Assembly (NCBI GenBank): GCA_001302245.1
Contig: LGYU01000029.1
Location: forward strand, 82,488 to 146,487
Source of the DNA: Chitinophagaceae bacterium PMP191F
GTDB lineage: Bacteria > Bacteroidota > Bacteroidia > Chitinophagales > Chitinophagaceae
Reading direction: 5' to 3'
DNA length: 64,000 bases
In this document: piece after piece, positions 18,840 to 27,637 of the stretch
Numbering within the stretch: the stretch's first letter is position 1
How the letters are laid out: the number at the start of each line of letters is the position of its first letter
Notes under the pieces: model-generated
What the model was told of the DNA's origin: nothing
Database searches by the model: none
The model's input: the letters and a program-made list of their open reading frames with translations, nothing else
Made by a program: the position numbers and the translations under genes

Positions 18840-19418
18840 ATGAAGCAATTCCTCGACAAAATCAATAAGCTGTATCCTTTACCGGAAACAGACCTGCAGC
18901 AATTACTGGCTGTTACAGAAGCAGTAGAGTTGGCTAAAGGAACAGTACTGTTCCGGGAAGCAACAATCACCAGCAAGGTCTTTTTCATAGAACAGGGCAT
19001 TGCGCGGGCATTTACCTGTAAAAACGACAAAGAGGTTACGTTCTGGTTTGGCATGGATGGCGATATTGTATTGCCCATGCGCAGTTATGTAGACAATAAG
19101 CCCGGCTATGAAACGGTAGATATACTGGAAGATTCACTATTGTATCAACTCAATACAGCCGATCTGCAGCATTTATATGCAACCAATATACAGATCGCCA
19201 ACTGGGGAAGAAGGCTGGCAGAATATGAACTGCTGCAAACGGAAGAACGCTTCATTTCATTACAATTTCATTCTGCACGGGAAAGATATATTGCTCTGAT
19301 CCAAAAGGATCCCGAACTGGTACAGCGTATCCGGTTGGGGCATATTGCATCTTACCTGGGTATTTCACAGGTTACTTTAAGCCGTATCAGGGCTGAACTG
19401 GCTTCCGGAAGTTTTTAG
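18840..19418 (+). CDS. Crp/Fnr-family transcriptional regulator
   Basis: 192 residues from ATG 18840 (MKQFLDKINKLYPLPETDLQ). An in-frame GTG 60 bp upstream gives a longer N-terminus unlike the family. It has a cyclic-nucleotide-binding-type jelly roll (about 20-115: GTVLFREATITSKVFFIEQGIARAF) and a C-terminal helix-turn-helix (GHIASYLGISQVTLSRIR). No Cys cluster for an iron-sulphur centre is seen. Such small Crp-like proteins in Bacteroidota often sit beside transporter genes. Here it is divergent from an MFS exporter and 56 bp ahead of an SMR exporter, so it may regulate either. Confidence 0.9.
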   Translation: MKQFLDKINKLYPLPETDLQQLLAVTEAVELAKGTVLFREATITSKVFFIEQGIARAFTCKNDKEVTFWFGMDGDIVLPMRSYVDNKPGYETVDILEDSLLYQLNTADLQHLYATNIQIANWGRRLAEYELLQTEERFISLQFHSARERYIALIQKDPELVQRIRLGHIASYLGISQVTLSRIRAELASGSF

Positions 19419-19474
19419 CATTTGTAAAAAAATGGCATGCTGTGATCTGCCATCTTTGCAAAAAATTATCAACG

Positions 19475-19801
19475 ATGGCATGGATCTTACTCGTAGTAGC
19501 TGGTTTGTTTGAAGTAGGTTTTACTACCTGTCTCAGTAAGGCAAAAGCAGCTTCCGGTAGCATGGCTATATGGTGGTTGCTGGGTTTCCTGGTTTCACTG
19601 GTGGCCAGTATGATATTGTTATACAAAGCAACGCAAACGCTGCCCATGGGTACAGCTTATGCAGTGTGGACGGGCATTGGAGCAGTTGGCACTGTGCTGA
19701 TGGGCATCTTCTTTTTCAATGAACCGGCAGATTTCTGGCGTATACTCTTTATTGTATTGCTGATTGGTTCTATTGCAGGGTTGAAACTGGTGGCTGAATA
19801 A
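19475..19801 (+). CDS. SMR-family exporter, Gdx/SugE-like
   Basis: A 108-residue, four-helix small multidrug resistance protein starting at ATG 19475 (MAWILLVVAGLFEVGFTTCL); an ATG 33 bp upstream would add a hydrophilic stub and is less likely. Glu13, the membrane-embedded substrate/proton carboxylate, is present, and LPMGTAYAVWTGIGAVGT matches the SugE/Gdx subgroup signature, whose characterised members export guanidinium. Gdx versus broad quaternary ammonium activity cannot be settled here. No guanidine riboswitch is visible in the short upstream gap. A strong hairpin follows at 19815-19852. Confidence 0.88.
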   Translation: MAWILLVVAGLFEVGFTTCLSKAKAASGSMAIWWLLGFLVSLVASMILLYKATQTLPMGTAYAVWTGIGAVGTVLMGIFFFNEPADFWRILFIVLLIGSIAGLKLVAE

Positions 19802-19814
19802 AGCATACTTACAA

Positions 19815-19852
19815 TAACCAGTCAGGTGCAACTCCTTATACCTGACTGGTTA
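19815..19852 (+). terminator. Hairpin after the SMR gene
   Basis: A 13-bp perfect inverted repeat (TAACCAGTCAGGT/ACCTGACTGGTTA) with a 12-nt loop, just after the SMR stop. There is no immediate T-run, so it may terminate weakly or stabilise the 3' end. Confidence 0.55.
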
Positions 19853-19913
19853 CACAATGTTTTGAACAAAAGATCCGCTGTTTTGTAATACCTTTCTATC
19901 AAGTTGTATTTAT

Positions 19914-20906
19914 ATGAGTTTTCTGCAACCTGCACGCAAGGAAGGCAATAAGTTCCTGAACCCTGTTAACACTTCTATAGCCACCAACCTGTTCAAGGTA
20001 CTGGTAGCTTATTTAGCCAACAAGAACCAGGTAAGGCCATTACACGCACCAGGGCCGTTTATTACCGATGCTACTATATACAAAACAGATCCTGCAAATG
20101 GCCTGCGGGTTACCTGGCTTGGACATTCCACCTTGCTGATTGAAATTGATGGAAAACGCATTCTTACAGATCCTGTATGGAGCGAAAGAGTATCTTTTTC
20201 TTCAGTAATAGGTCCCAAACGCTTTTTTGCACCGCCATTGTCATTACAGGATCTGCCGCCACTGGATGCCGTTCTGGTATCACACGACCATTACGATCAT
20301 CTTGATAAAGCAACCATTCATATACTGGCCGCGAAAAATATTCCATTCTATTGTTCCCTGGGAGTAGGGAAGTACCTGCAGCAATATGGCATACCGGCCA
20401 GTTGCATTACTGAGCTGAACTGGACAGAACAGGCAGCTATTGGCAACAATTGTACGTTGATAGCCACTCCATCCCGTCATTTTTCAGGACGAAGTTTGTT
20501 CAACCGGTTCCAGACACTGTGGTCATCCTTTATCATTGGTACATCCCGCCACAATATTTATTTCGGGGCTGATTCCGGCTGGTTTCCGGGTTTTGAGGAA
20601 ATCGGCAACGCCTATGGCCCGTTTGACCTTACCATGATTGAAATTGGCGCTTCAGACCCTTTATGGGCCGATATTCACCTGGGTCCTGAACTGGCCTTCC
20701 AGGCGCACCTGGCGCTTAAAGGCAAACAAATGCTCCCTATTCACTGGGGTACCTTCAGCCTGGCATTGCACGACTGGCGCCAACCCATAGAAAAACTGCA
20801 GCAACTGGCCGCTCAACAGGGTGTTCCATTACTGGTACCACGTCCCGGAGAACCTGTAAATGTTACAGGAGCGGATTATAATACACACTGGTGGCTTAAC
20901 AGTTGA
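19914..20906 (+). CDS. Metallo-beta-lactamase-fold hydrolase, NAPE-PLD/UlaG-like
   Basis: A 330-residue MBL-fold protein. Its first strands read TWLGHSTLLIEIDGKRILTDPVW, followed by the metal motif SHDHYDHLD (HxHxDH) at about 124-132, further ligands in ATPSRHFSGR and ADSGWF, and a C-terminal LPIHWGTFSLALHDW. This set is typical of NAPE-hydrolysing phospholipase D-like and UlaG-like enzymes. It probably cleaves a phosphodiester or lactone bond in a lipid or sugar derivative, but the substrate is not predictable. It lacks a signal peptide, so it is probably cytoplasmic. Confidence 0.85.
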   Translation: MSFLQPARKEGNKFLNPVNTSIATNLFKVLVAYLANKNQVRPLHAPGPFITDATIYKTDPANGLRVTWLGHSTLLIEIDGKRILTDPVWSERVSFSSVIGPKRFFAPPLSLQDLPPLDAVLVSHDHYDHLDKATIHILAAKNIPFYCSLGVGKYLQQYGIPASCITELNWTEQAAIGNNCTLIATPSRHFSGRSLFNRFQTLWSSFIIGTSRHNIYFGADSGWFPGFEEIGNAYGPFDLTMIEIGASDPLWADIHLGPELAFQAHLALKGKQMLPIHWGTFSLALHDWRQPIEKLQQLAAQQGVPLLVPRPGEPVNVTGADYNTHWWLNS

Positions 20907-21030
20907 TAAATTGCAATGTTAAGAGGTTGATATGATGTTTTAAGGGTGTAAACTGTATGCAGCGCTAAGTACTTTATGTTTCGTGTTCTGCGAAAAACTT
21001 ATAACTTAAAACCTATAACTGACAACTCTT

Positions 21031-21038
21031 TATCTTTG
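21031..21038 (+). promoter_or_regulatory. Putative -7 promoter element of the ABC exporter gene
   Basis: TATCTTTG is an exact TAnnTTTG match ending 15 bp before the TTG start codon. A -33 TTTG is not evident. Transcription would begin about 10 nt before the start codon. Confidence 0.5.
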
Positions 21039-21053
21039 CTAAAATTTTTGTAG

Positions 21054-22883
21054 TTGAAGCATCTTGCCGCGTTAAACAAATATTTCTGGAAGTACAGGTA
21101 TCGTTTCAGTTTTGGGATACTGTTCATTCTCATCTCCAATTACTTCGCCATACTGGCACCACAGGTTACAGGTTATGTATTTGATGTAGTGCAACAGTCA
21201 TTCGGCATCCATACAAAACCGCCTGCCAAAGATTATGATATCCTGGTGGTATGGTTCATTCATTTTGCAGAACAATACAAAGTTATTTCTGTAATTGCCC
21301 TGTGCGGTATTACCATACTGATACTGGCCCTGATACGCGGTGTATTCATGTTCTTTATGCGGCAAACCATTATTGTAACCAGCCGTCACGTTGAATACGA
21401 TCAGAAAAATGAAATCTTTGAACATTACCTGAAGCTGGACACAGGTTTTTACAAATCACACAGTACCGGTGATCTTATGAATCGCATGACAGAAGACGTT
21501 AGTCGTGTAAGAATGTTCATGGGCCCTGCAGTAATGTATTTTATCAACCTGGTAACGCTTATTTCGCTGGCGCTGTTTTACATGATCAAGAAAGACAAGC
21601 TGCTTTCATTGTATGTATTGGCCCCATTACCCATACTGGCAATTGTAATCTACGCAGTAAACACGGTGATCCACAAAAGAAGTGAACGCATTCAATCTTT
21701 ACTGTCCGATCTTACCACCAATGCGCAGGAGTCCTATTCCGGCATACGCGTTATCAAATCTTTTGTACAGGAAAAATCAATGCTGGGCTTTTTTGAAAAG
21801 AACAGCGAAGAATATAAAGTCAATGCGATTGGCCTGGCCAAACTGGAAGCGGTGTATTTCCCCTCAATGGGATTGTTGATTGGTTTGAGTACACTGCTGA
21901 CCATTATGATTGGTGGTATCTATGCCATTTATGGTCAACGGGGTATACAGATCGGTACTATTGCAGAGTTTGTGATGTATATCAACATGCTTACATTCCC
22001 GGTAAGTGCCATCGGCTGGACGGCCAGTATGATACAACGGGCTGCGGCCTCTCAGAAACGCATCAATGAATTCCTGGATACAAAACCAGTTATTGTCAAT
22101 CCACCAGCCCCACAAACACCTGTATTGCAGGGTAATATTGTTTTTGACCATGTCAACTTTACATATCCCAATACAGGGATCCATGCGTTGAAAGACTTTA
22201 ACCTTTCTATACAAAAAGGACATAAGGTGGCTATCATTGGTCATACAGGCAGTGGCAAAACTACAGTGGCGCAGTTACTGTTGCGTATGTATGATCCTGG
22301 CGATGGTAAGATCACCATTGACAATATTGCAGTGCAACAAATGCAACTGCAGGAGTTGCGCAGACAGATCTGTTATGTGCCACAGGATGTATTTTTATTC
22401 AGTGATACAGTAGCAGGGAACATTGGTTTTGGTGTGCCCGATGCCACACCCGAACTGGTGAAGAAAGCTGCACAGTATGCCAGTGTAGATAAAGAGATCA
22501 TGGCATTTCATGACAATTATGAAACGGTTATTGGTGAGCGTGGCGTAACACTGAGCGGTGGACAAAAACAAAGGATCTCTATTGCCAGGGCACTTGCCAA
22601 AGATCCGCAGATAGTGGTATTTGACGATTGCCTCAGTGCCGTGGATGCCAGAACAGAAAAAGAAATACTCGGTAACCTCAATGATTTTTTACAGGATAAA
22701 ACAGCCATTATTATTACACATCGGGTTTTTTCGTTATTTGAGTTTGACCTTATTGTGGTGATGGAAGAAGGAAAAATAGTTGAAACAGGTAAACATCACG
22801 ACCTGATGGCCCGTAATGGACATTATGCCTATCTGTATGAGCAGCAACAACTGAAAGAGCGGGAGGTCAGCCCGGATGTCTGA
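21054..22883 (+). CDS. ABC exporter, fused membrane and ATPase domains (MsbA/LmrA type)
   Basis: A 609-residue half-transporter starting at TTG 21054. Six transmembrane helices lie in about 15-325, including a coupling segment (LKLDTGFYKSHSTGDLMNRMTED). The nucleotide-binding domain has Walker A GHTGSGKTT, Q-loop YVPQDVF, signature LSGGQKQR, Walker B IVVFDDCLSAVDA and H-loop ITHR. The D of Walker B is followed by D, where Glu is usual (VVFDDCLS), which is a common variant in this Bacteroidota subgroup. It works as a homodimer or heterodimer exporting lipids or drugs. The substrate is unknown. Confidence 0.92.
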   Translation: MKHLAALNKYFWKYRYRFSFGILFILISNYFAILAPQVTGYVFDVVQQSFGIHTKPPAKDYDILVVWFIHFAEQYKVISVIALCGITILILALIRGVFMFFMRQTIIVTSRHVEYDQKNEIFEHYLKLDTGFYKSHSTGDLMNRMTEDVSRVRMFMGPAVMYFINLVTLISLALFYMIKKDKLLSLYVLAPLPILAIVIYAVNTVIHKRSERIQSLLSDLTTNAQESYSGIRVIKSFVQEKSMLGFFEKNSEEYKVNAIGLAKLEAVYFPSMGLLIGLSTLLTIMIGGIYAIYGQRGIQIGTIAEFVMYINMLTFPVSAIGWTASMIQRAAASQKRINEFLDTKPVIVNPPAPQTPVLQGNIVFDHVNFTYPNTGIHALKDFNLSIQKGHKVAIIGHTGSGKTTVAQLLLRMYDPGDGKITIDNIAVQQMQLQELRRQICYVPQDVFLFSDTVAGNIGFGVPDATPELVKKAAQYASVDKEIMAFHDNYETVIGERGVTLSGGQKQRISIARALAKDPQIVVFDDCLSAVDARTEKEILGNLNDFLQDKTAIIITHRVFSLFEFDLIVVMEEGKIVETGKHHDLMARNGHYAYLYEQQQLKEREVSPDV

Positions 22884-23066
22884 TGCCCAAATGCAGACAG
22901 GATAAGGATTTGAAGAATACCGGATATATTGACAGTGAGCATTTTCAACCCCTATGAATGTTGTATGTTGCTATAAATGAAGCCCCTTCTGATATTGAAA
23001 AATAAACGTATCTATGTATCTCGCGTAGCCGTACAAAAATTAAGTGTGCAAAATTGGCAGGTAAAT

Positions 23067-23096
23067 TTTGCTGAATCTAAAACAATATTATATTTG
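23067..23096 (+). promoter_or_regulatory. Bacteroidota-type promoter of the PUR gene
   Basis: A TTTG at 23067-23070 and TATATTTG at 23089-23096, separated by 18 nt, match the -33 TTTG / -7 TAnnTTTG consensus of the Bacteroidota primary sigma factor. The gene starts at 23145. Confidence 0.7.
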
Positions 23097-23144
23097 TATC
23101 TACTTTATTTGAATTCTGACAATTCTTAAACTGCTAAAACTTAA

Positions 23145-23570
23145 ATGACTGTGGCGTACGAAAACAACGACAAACGAATGGAAAGCGTTTACAGCAAACG
23201 TATCAGGGCTGGGAAACGAAGAACCTATTTCTTCGATGTGAGAGCAACTCGTGGGAATGATTATTACATAACCATCACAGAAAGCCGCAAGAAGTTTAAT
23301 GAGAATGGCTACGACAGGCACAAGATTTTCCTGTACAAAGAAGACTTCAACAAATTTTTAAAGGCACTGACTGAAGCTGTAGACTATGTGAAGACTGACC
23401 TGATGCCTAATTTCGATTTCGATGCGTACAACCACGATCAGGCTCCTGATGATGCTGAAGACCTGGGTACTGATGGCGCTGAAGTTGAAACTGTAGTAGT
23501 AAACAACAGCATCGCCGATAACAGCAGCAGCGCTGTGAACAATACAGGCGAAGAAGTAGACAAATGGTAA
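23145..23570 (+). CDS. PUR-family DNA/RNA-binding protein (DUF3276)
   Basis: A 141-residue protein with a PUR-alpha-like fold in the first 100 residues (ESVYSKRIRAGKRRTYFFDVRATRGNDYYITITE) and an acidic, low-complexity tail. The domain is conserved across Bacteroidota and spirochaetes, and the Borrelia member binds single- and double-stranded nucleic acid. Basic residues in the strand region KRIRAGKRR could contact nucleic acid. The gene stands alone with a strong promoter and a perfect terminator, consistent with a housekeeping protein. Confidence 0.9.
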   Translation: MTVAYENNDKRMESVYSKRIRAGKRRTYFFDVRATRGNDYYITITESRKKFNENGYDRHKIFLYKEDFNKFLKALTEAVDYVKTDLMPNFDFDAYNHDQAPDDAEDLGTDGAEVETVVVNNSIADNSSSAVNNTGEEVDKW

Positions 23571-23596
23571 AACATCACATAGTGTAAAATACATTG

Positions 23597-23620
23597 AAAG
23601 CCCCGGAATACCGGGGCTTT
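23597..23620 (+). terminator. Rho-independent terminator of the PUR gene
   Basis: A perfect 10-bp stem AAAGCCCCGG/CCGGGGCTTT with tetraloop AATA and a T-rich tail, 26 bp after the stop codon. Confidence 0.95.
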
Positions 23621-23647
23621 TTTATTGCATTGATTGCTGCAAAAAAG

Positions 23648-23679
23648 AAAGGCTGCCACTTACACAGGTGGCAGCCTTT
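23648..23679 (-). terminator. Rho-independent terminator of the secreted metalloprotease gene
   Basis: GGCTGCCAC/GTGGCAGCC stem with an 8-nt loop. Read on the minus strand it is followed by TTTCTTTTTT. It sits about 20 bp after the protease stop codon. Confidence 0.9.
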
Positions 23680-23697
23680 TCGATGTATACGGTCTGT

Positions 23698-26600
23698 TTA
23701 TTCTTTAATAAATCTTGTTGTAACCGGTTGCTGACCACCAATTACCTGTAAAACATACACCCCTTTGGCAAGTGCTGATACAGGCAATGTGCGGATATTG
23801 CTGCCCTGCTGCACCACAAAGTTGCTTTGCTTAACAAGACTGCCTTTACTGTCAAGTATACGCACCTGTATGTTTTCACGCTTATCGGTAATATACTCCA
23901 GTGTAAGTTTGCTATCAACAGGATTGGGGTATACAGAAAGTGCTACAACAGGTTGCGACATATTGACGCGTGCTATATTGCTCAGTGTAGTATTTCCGTC
24001 AAGATCCACTTCTTTTATCCTGTAATAATTCCAGTCTGGCAATGGATTATTATCGGTGAACTGGTAGTTCACCACCACATTGCTATTGCCCCTGGCCGGC
24101 ACAGAACCCACCAGATGGTCGAAGGACGAACCATTGGCAGAACGCCATATTTCAAAATGCCCCGTATTCTGTTCAGATGCGGTACTCCACCTGAGCTCTG
24201 CCGTATTGCCAACCTTATACGCTTTCAATGGCAACAATTGTGCAGGTAAGGATGCTGTTACTGTAACCGGCACAGAGTTAGTGCTAAGATTACCACACAC
24301 GGATGCAGAATTGTACATCAAAGCATTTTGCAATGAAGTGAACGGGCTGCCGATATAGCCATTCAGTACTGCTGGTGTTACTGTATTGGAATAGGAAAGA
24401 CCATATACTGTATATGTACCTACAGGATAAGTGGCTCCACTACTCAGGTTTGCGGTAGTACTGATAGCTTTAATATTACCGGTACTGTTGTCTACAATTA
24501 CGTATGCATAACTGAACCCTGCTCCGGGATCAGGTGCACTGCTGTAAATATTACCACCAGCCGGAGGAGTAACTGTGTATCCATAAGTGAAAGGCAATGC
24601 AGGAGAACCTGTATTGAAAGTACCTACAGCCAGCGTATAGTAAAACCCGGCTACAAGAGAATATGTGATACTGCTGCCAATAACTACAGAAGCTCCGTTA
24701 TATGTGCCATTGGAGATAAGCATGCCTGCACATGGACTGGATGGTGTAAACGTCCCCTGGTATAAATTAAATATAAGATTACTTGCAGCTGTTCGTGTAA
24801 ATGTATAATTACCCGATACGCTGGGTGTAAAATAGAACGTATTGTAGCGATAAGTATTACCCGCAGTTGTACAGGAACCTACCGAAAGGTTATTCACTGC
24901 TAAACTGGTAGCCGGGTCTGAATTATTTAATGTACCTGAAAGAGCAACAACAGATCCGAATACCGGTGATAATGAAAGATTAAGTGTTGCTGAATTTACT
25001 GGTGCACTCACTGCTGCAGACGGCGTAATGGTTACACCGTTGGCAGTACATGATGAAACAATGGAAACATATGCACTGTTAATATTAAAGAAGATATTAT
25101 TACGCGAACGGATCATGATACGCCCGCTGGAGGTAGGCAAACTTGGAATGATAATGATCTCCGAACCATCATTGGCTGTATTGGATGCTAATGTGTAAGG
25201 GAACGTGTTACCTCCATCAGTAGAAAACAGGATATCTACAGCAGTACAATTCACCGGCGCAGCATTAGTATTGGCCACATTCCATGTAATAGTAGCAGTA
25301 TTGGTTCCATTGGCTGTCCAGTTGGTGGCTGTATTTTGTGAGGTTACCACAAACGGACCGGCTGACGCGTTGGTAGTAACGGCCACAGACGTTTGTGCCG
25401 TACATCCGCCACCTGCTGCCTGGTCGCGTACCATATCCTGGAAAGTCATGGTACGGCTTACAGAAGGTAATACTTCATACGCAAAACCGGTTCCACTGAG
25501 TATGTAAGACAGGGCAGGGAAGATGCGGTAAGAATTGGTGGTAGGTGGATAGGAACGGAAATTGGGTCCTGTAGTGTTGGTAGCCTGCGGGGACAGATTG
25601 GTTACCAGGCCGGCATCCATTTGTTCCCAGCAATGATACAGCGTATTACCGTTGGCATCGCTGGCGGTTGCATCCAGCCTGAATGGTGTTGAAATGGGAA
25701 TGGTATAAGCACTGGCTGCTACACTCACAGTAGGCGCCACATTGCTCAATGCACTGGTAACAGGGCAAGTAGTGGATAGCGCAAAATTGCTGATCTGAAG
25801 AATATTGCCTCCATGGAAATACAAGTCGGAGTTAAATTGATAATAATTTCCGCTGCAGGTACCGGCATAAGCCATAATGGTGGAACCGCCTCCTGGCTCC
25901 CAGGCAGAAGCTGCCGTTGTATTACCGGCACAACCGCCATTATTGGCAGCAAAAGAGTGGGTAGCACTGAACAGATGTCCTATTTCATGGGCTACAACGC
26001 CCGTAAAAACGGCCCCCTGCGGACCAGGGAGTGGGTTTGAACCGGTTCCGAAATTTAGACCGGCAGCAGCCATTCCCTTAGAAGAATTATTACAAACAGC
26101 CGAAAGTCTTGCCAAACCGCCGTTCCAGCCATAATTTAATACAATACCCAGGTCAAAGTTGGCAGAACCTATAGTACTGTTGAGGGTTGAGTGATTTAAT
26201 TCAAGCGTAGAAGAACCGGTGCCTGATGTAGGAAATCCAACCGTTGGATATGGGTCAGTTGTTGAATCCGTGAAAATAATACTGTTATTGGAAACAAGAT
26301 TAAGCCTGATCGTTACATCCCGTTCATAAATGGCAGAAATATCATTCACCAGGGTAGTCATATAGGTAAGCGCGTTGATTTGTCCCCCTGCCCAATAAGT
26401 ATAACCACCGGAAGCTACTACAGCCAGCCTGTATGTACGTAACTGGCAATCACCAGCAAGCACAGAACTACCGCGTTGTCCGTTAGCTACCTCATCTTTT
26501 ACACCACATAACAAAGGCGAAGTGACAGGTACATCTTTTACATAATATACCATGTGCAGGTCAGGATAGTCTTTCCCCAATGGAGATATGTATACACTTC

Positions 26601-27039
26601 CGGTTGCAGTAAACAGTAACCCGGTAATACCGTCCGGCGTAATAGTGATACGTCCCTGCAACGTGTGTGTAACAGGGTCTGTAAGCTCATAGGTCTTTAC
26701 CGTGGTAAGCTGTACCTGCAGCTCGGGCGATAAAATGGGAGATTCTGTAATAGATGTTTTAAGCATGCTGCCATCCGGCAAAGGTATCGGGAACTGTACA
26801 TTGGAAATACCGGTACGTGCCTGAGGTTTTTCCAGCGGAGCACGCTGCTGCAATGTTGCCGCCAGTGAACGGTTTAATTGTATCAACCTGTATGTGGAAG
26901 GCAGGTTTGCACTGCGGGCGTTGGTATAAGGTTTTGCACGGGCCGCATCTGCATCAGACCACAGATCTTGTGCAAGTACAGGGGCTACAAACAATGAGGA
27001 AAACACCAGTACGAGTAGTAGTCGTAATCTCATAAGCAT
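23698..27039 (-). CDS. Secreted reprolysin-like zinc metalloprotease with T9SS C-terminal domain
   Basis: About 1113 residues from ATG 27037-27039; an ATG two codons later is equally possible. A signal peptide ends at VLAQ. A propeptide-like region is followed by a reprolysin-type catalytic domain with HEIGHLFSATH near residue 350 (three zinc His plus the catalytic Glu), a long stretch of beta-sandwich, and a C-terminal type A sorting domain (SVYPNPVDSKLTLEY ... GVYVLQVIGG) ending in FIKE. The family cleaves proteins outside the cell, and the C-terminal domain directs export by the type IX system with later surface attachment or release. The small exported protein gene upstream on the same strand may be linked. 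Confidence 0.92.
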   Translation of the reverse strand: MLMRLRLLLVLVFSSLFVAPVLAQDLWSDADAARAKPYTNARSANLPSTYRLIQLNRSLAATLQQRAPLEKPQARTGISNVQFPIPLPDGSMLKTSITESPILSPELQVQLTTVKTYELTDPVTHTLQGRITITPDGITGLLFTATGSVYISPLGKDYPDLHMVYYVKDVPVTSPLLCGVKDEVANGQRGSSVLAGDCQLRTYRLAVVASGGYTYWAGGQINALTYMTTLVNDISAIYERDVTIRLNLVSNNSIIFTDSTTDPYPTVGFPTSGTGSSTLELNHSTLNSTIGSANFDLGIVLNYGWNGGLARLSAVCNNSSKGMAAAGLNFGTGSNPLPGPQGAVFTGVVAHEIGHLFSATHSFAANNGGCAGNTTAASAWEPGGGSTIMAYAGTCSGNYYQFNSDLYFHGGNILQISNFALSTTCPVTSALSNVAPTVSVAASAYTIPISTPFRLDATASDANGNTLYHCWEQMDAGLVTNLSPQATNTTGPNFRSYPPTTNSYRIFPALSYILSGTGFAYEVLPSVSRTMTFQDMVRDQAAGGGCTAQTSVAVTTNASAGPFVVTSQNTATNWTANGTNTATITWNVANTNAAPVNCTAVDILFSTDGGNTFPYTLASNTANDGSEIIIIPSLPTSSGRIMIRSRNNIFFNINSAYVSIVSSCTANGVTITPSAAVSAPVNSATLNLSLSPVFGSVVALSGTLNNSDPATSLAVNNLSVGSCTTAGNTYRYNTFYFTPSVSGNYTFTRTAASNLIFNLYQGTFTPSSPCAGMLISNGTYNGASVVIGSSITYSLVAGFYYTLAVGTFNTGSPALPFTYGYTVTPPAGGNIYSSAPDPGAGFSYAYVIVDNSTGNIKAISTTANLSSGATYPVGTYTVYGLSYSNTVTPAVLNGYIGSPFTSLQNALMYNSASVCGNLSTNSVPVTVTASLPAQLLPLKAYKVGNTAELRWSTASEQNTGHFEIWRSANGSSFDHLVGSVPARGNSNVVVNYQFTDNNPLPDWNYYRIKEVDLDGNTTLSNIARVNMSQPVVALSVYPNPVDSKLTLEYITDKRENIQVRILDSKGSLVKQSNFVVQQGSNIRTLPVSALAKGVYVLQVIGGQQPVTTRFIKE

Positions 27040-27180
27040 TGGTTTTGTTGTTAAGCAGATGAATAGGTTGCTGCAATAGAGCAACCGGTTTTCCTATACA
27101 TGCAGTTACAACAAGCATGTATACTACTGCCATACAGCAATAATAACGAACAGATGTGGATCTGGTGTATTCCGGAGCAA

Positions 27181-27591
27181 CTATTTATCAGGAGTCACCT
27201 GTTGGGCATCCGGAACCACTTTCCAGGGCTTGTACAGGTTAGGCATATTATAGTGTTGGGCGGGGTCTGATTGTTTATTGGGCATGGTAGTCACCTGGCG
27301 CATATCAGGTACCAGGCAGGGCATATTATCAACCGGTAGCTTGTATACTGCTCCCCGGCTGGTGTTGTGTGAAAAAGTGGCCATAGCCAGGGCATTGCCG
27401 TTGTCTTTGCGCCCCTGCAGCAACAATTGACGGAGTTTGCCGGTGTCAACAATCATTTGCTGGTTATCAGGAAAGGAGGGGCGTGTTACGGTCATTGAAC
27501 GGTTCCTGTCATATATAATCACGGGTTTATCCTGTGCATAGGATAAACCCGTGGTCAGTGTAAAAAACGTAACTATCAAAACCTGTTTCAT
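27181..27591 (-). CDS. Small exported protein of unknown function
   Basis: A 136-residue protein with a clear signal peptide (MKQVLIVTFFTLTTGLSYAQ). The mature part is Pro/Met-rich (PVDNMPCLVPDMRQVTTMPN, then MPNLYKPWKVVPD) and has a single Cys. I do not recognise the family; this repeated M-P pattern occurs in exported proteins of Chitinophagaceae, but no function is known to me. It lies 46 bp after pgi and about 140 bp before the metalloprotease gene, all on the same strand. Confidence 0.75.
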   Translation of the reverse strand: MKQVLIVTFFTLTTGLSYAQDKPVIIYDRNRSMTVTRPSFPDNQQMIVDTGKLRQLLLQGRKDNGNALAMATFSHNTSRGAVYKLPVDNMPCLVPDMRQVTTMPNKQSDPAQHYNMPNLYKPWKVVPDAQQVTPDK

Positions 27592-27637
27592 ATCAGTAGT
27601 TTGGTAGTACGATGCAATTACATTTCAATATACACAA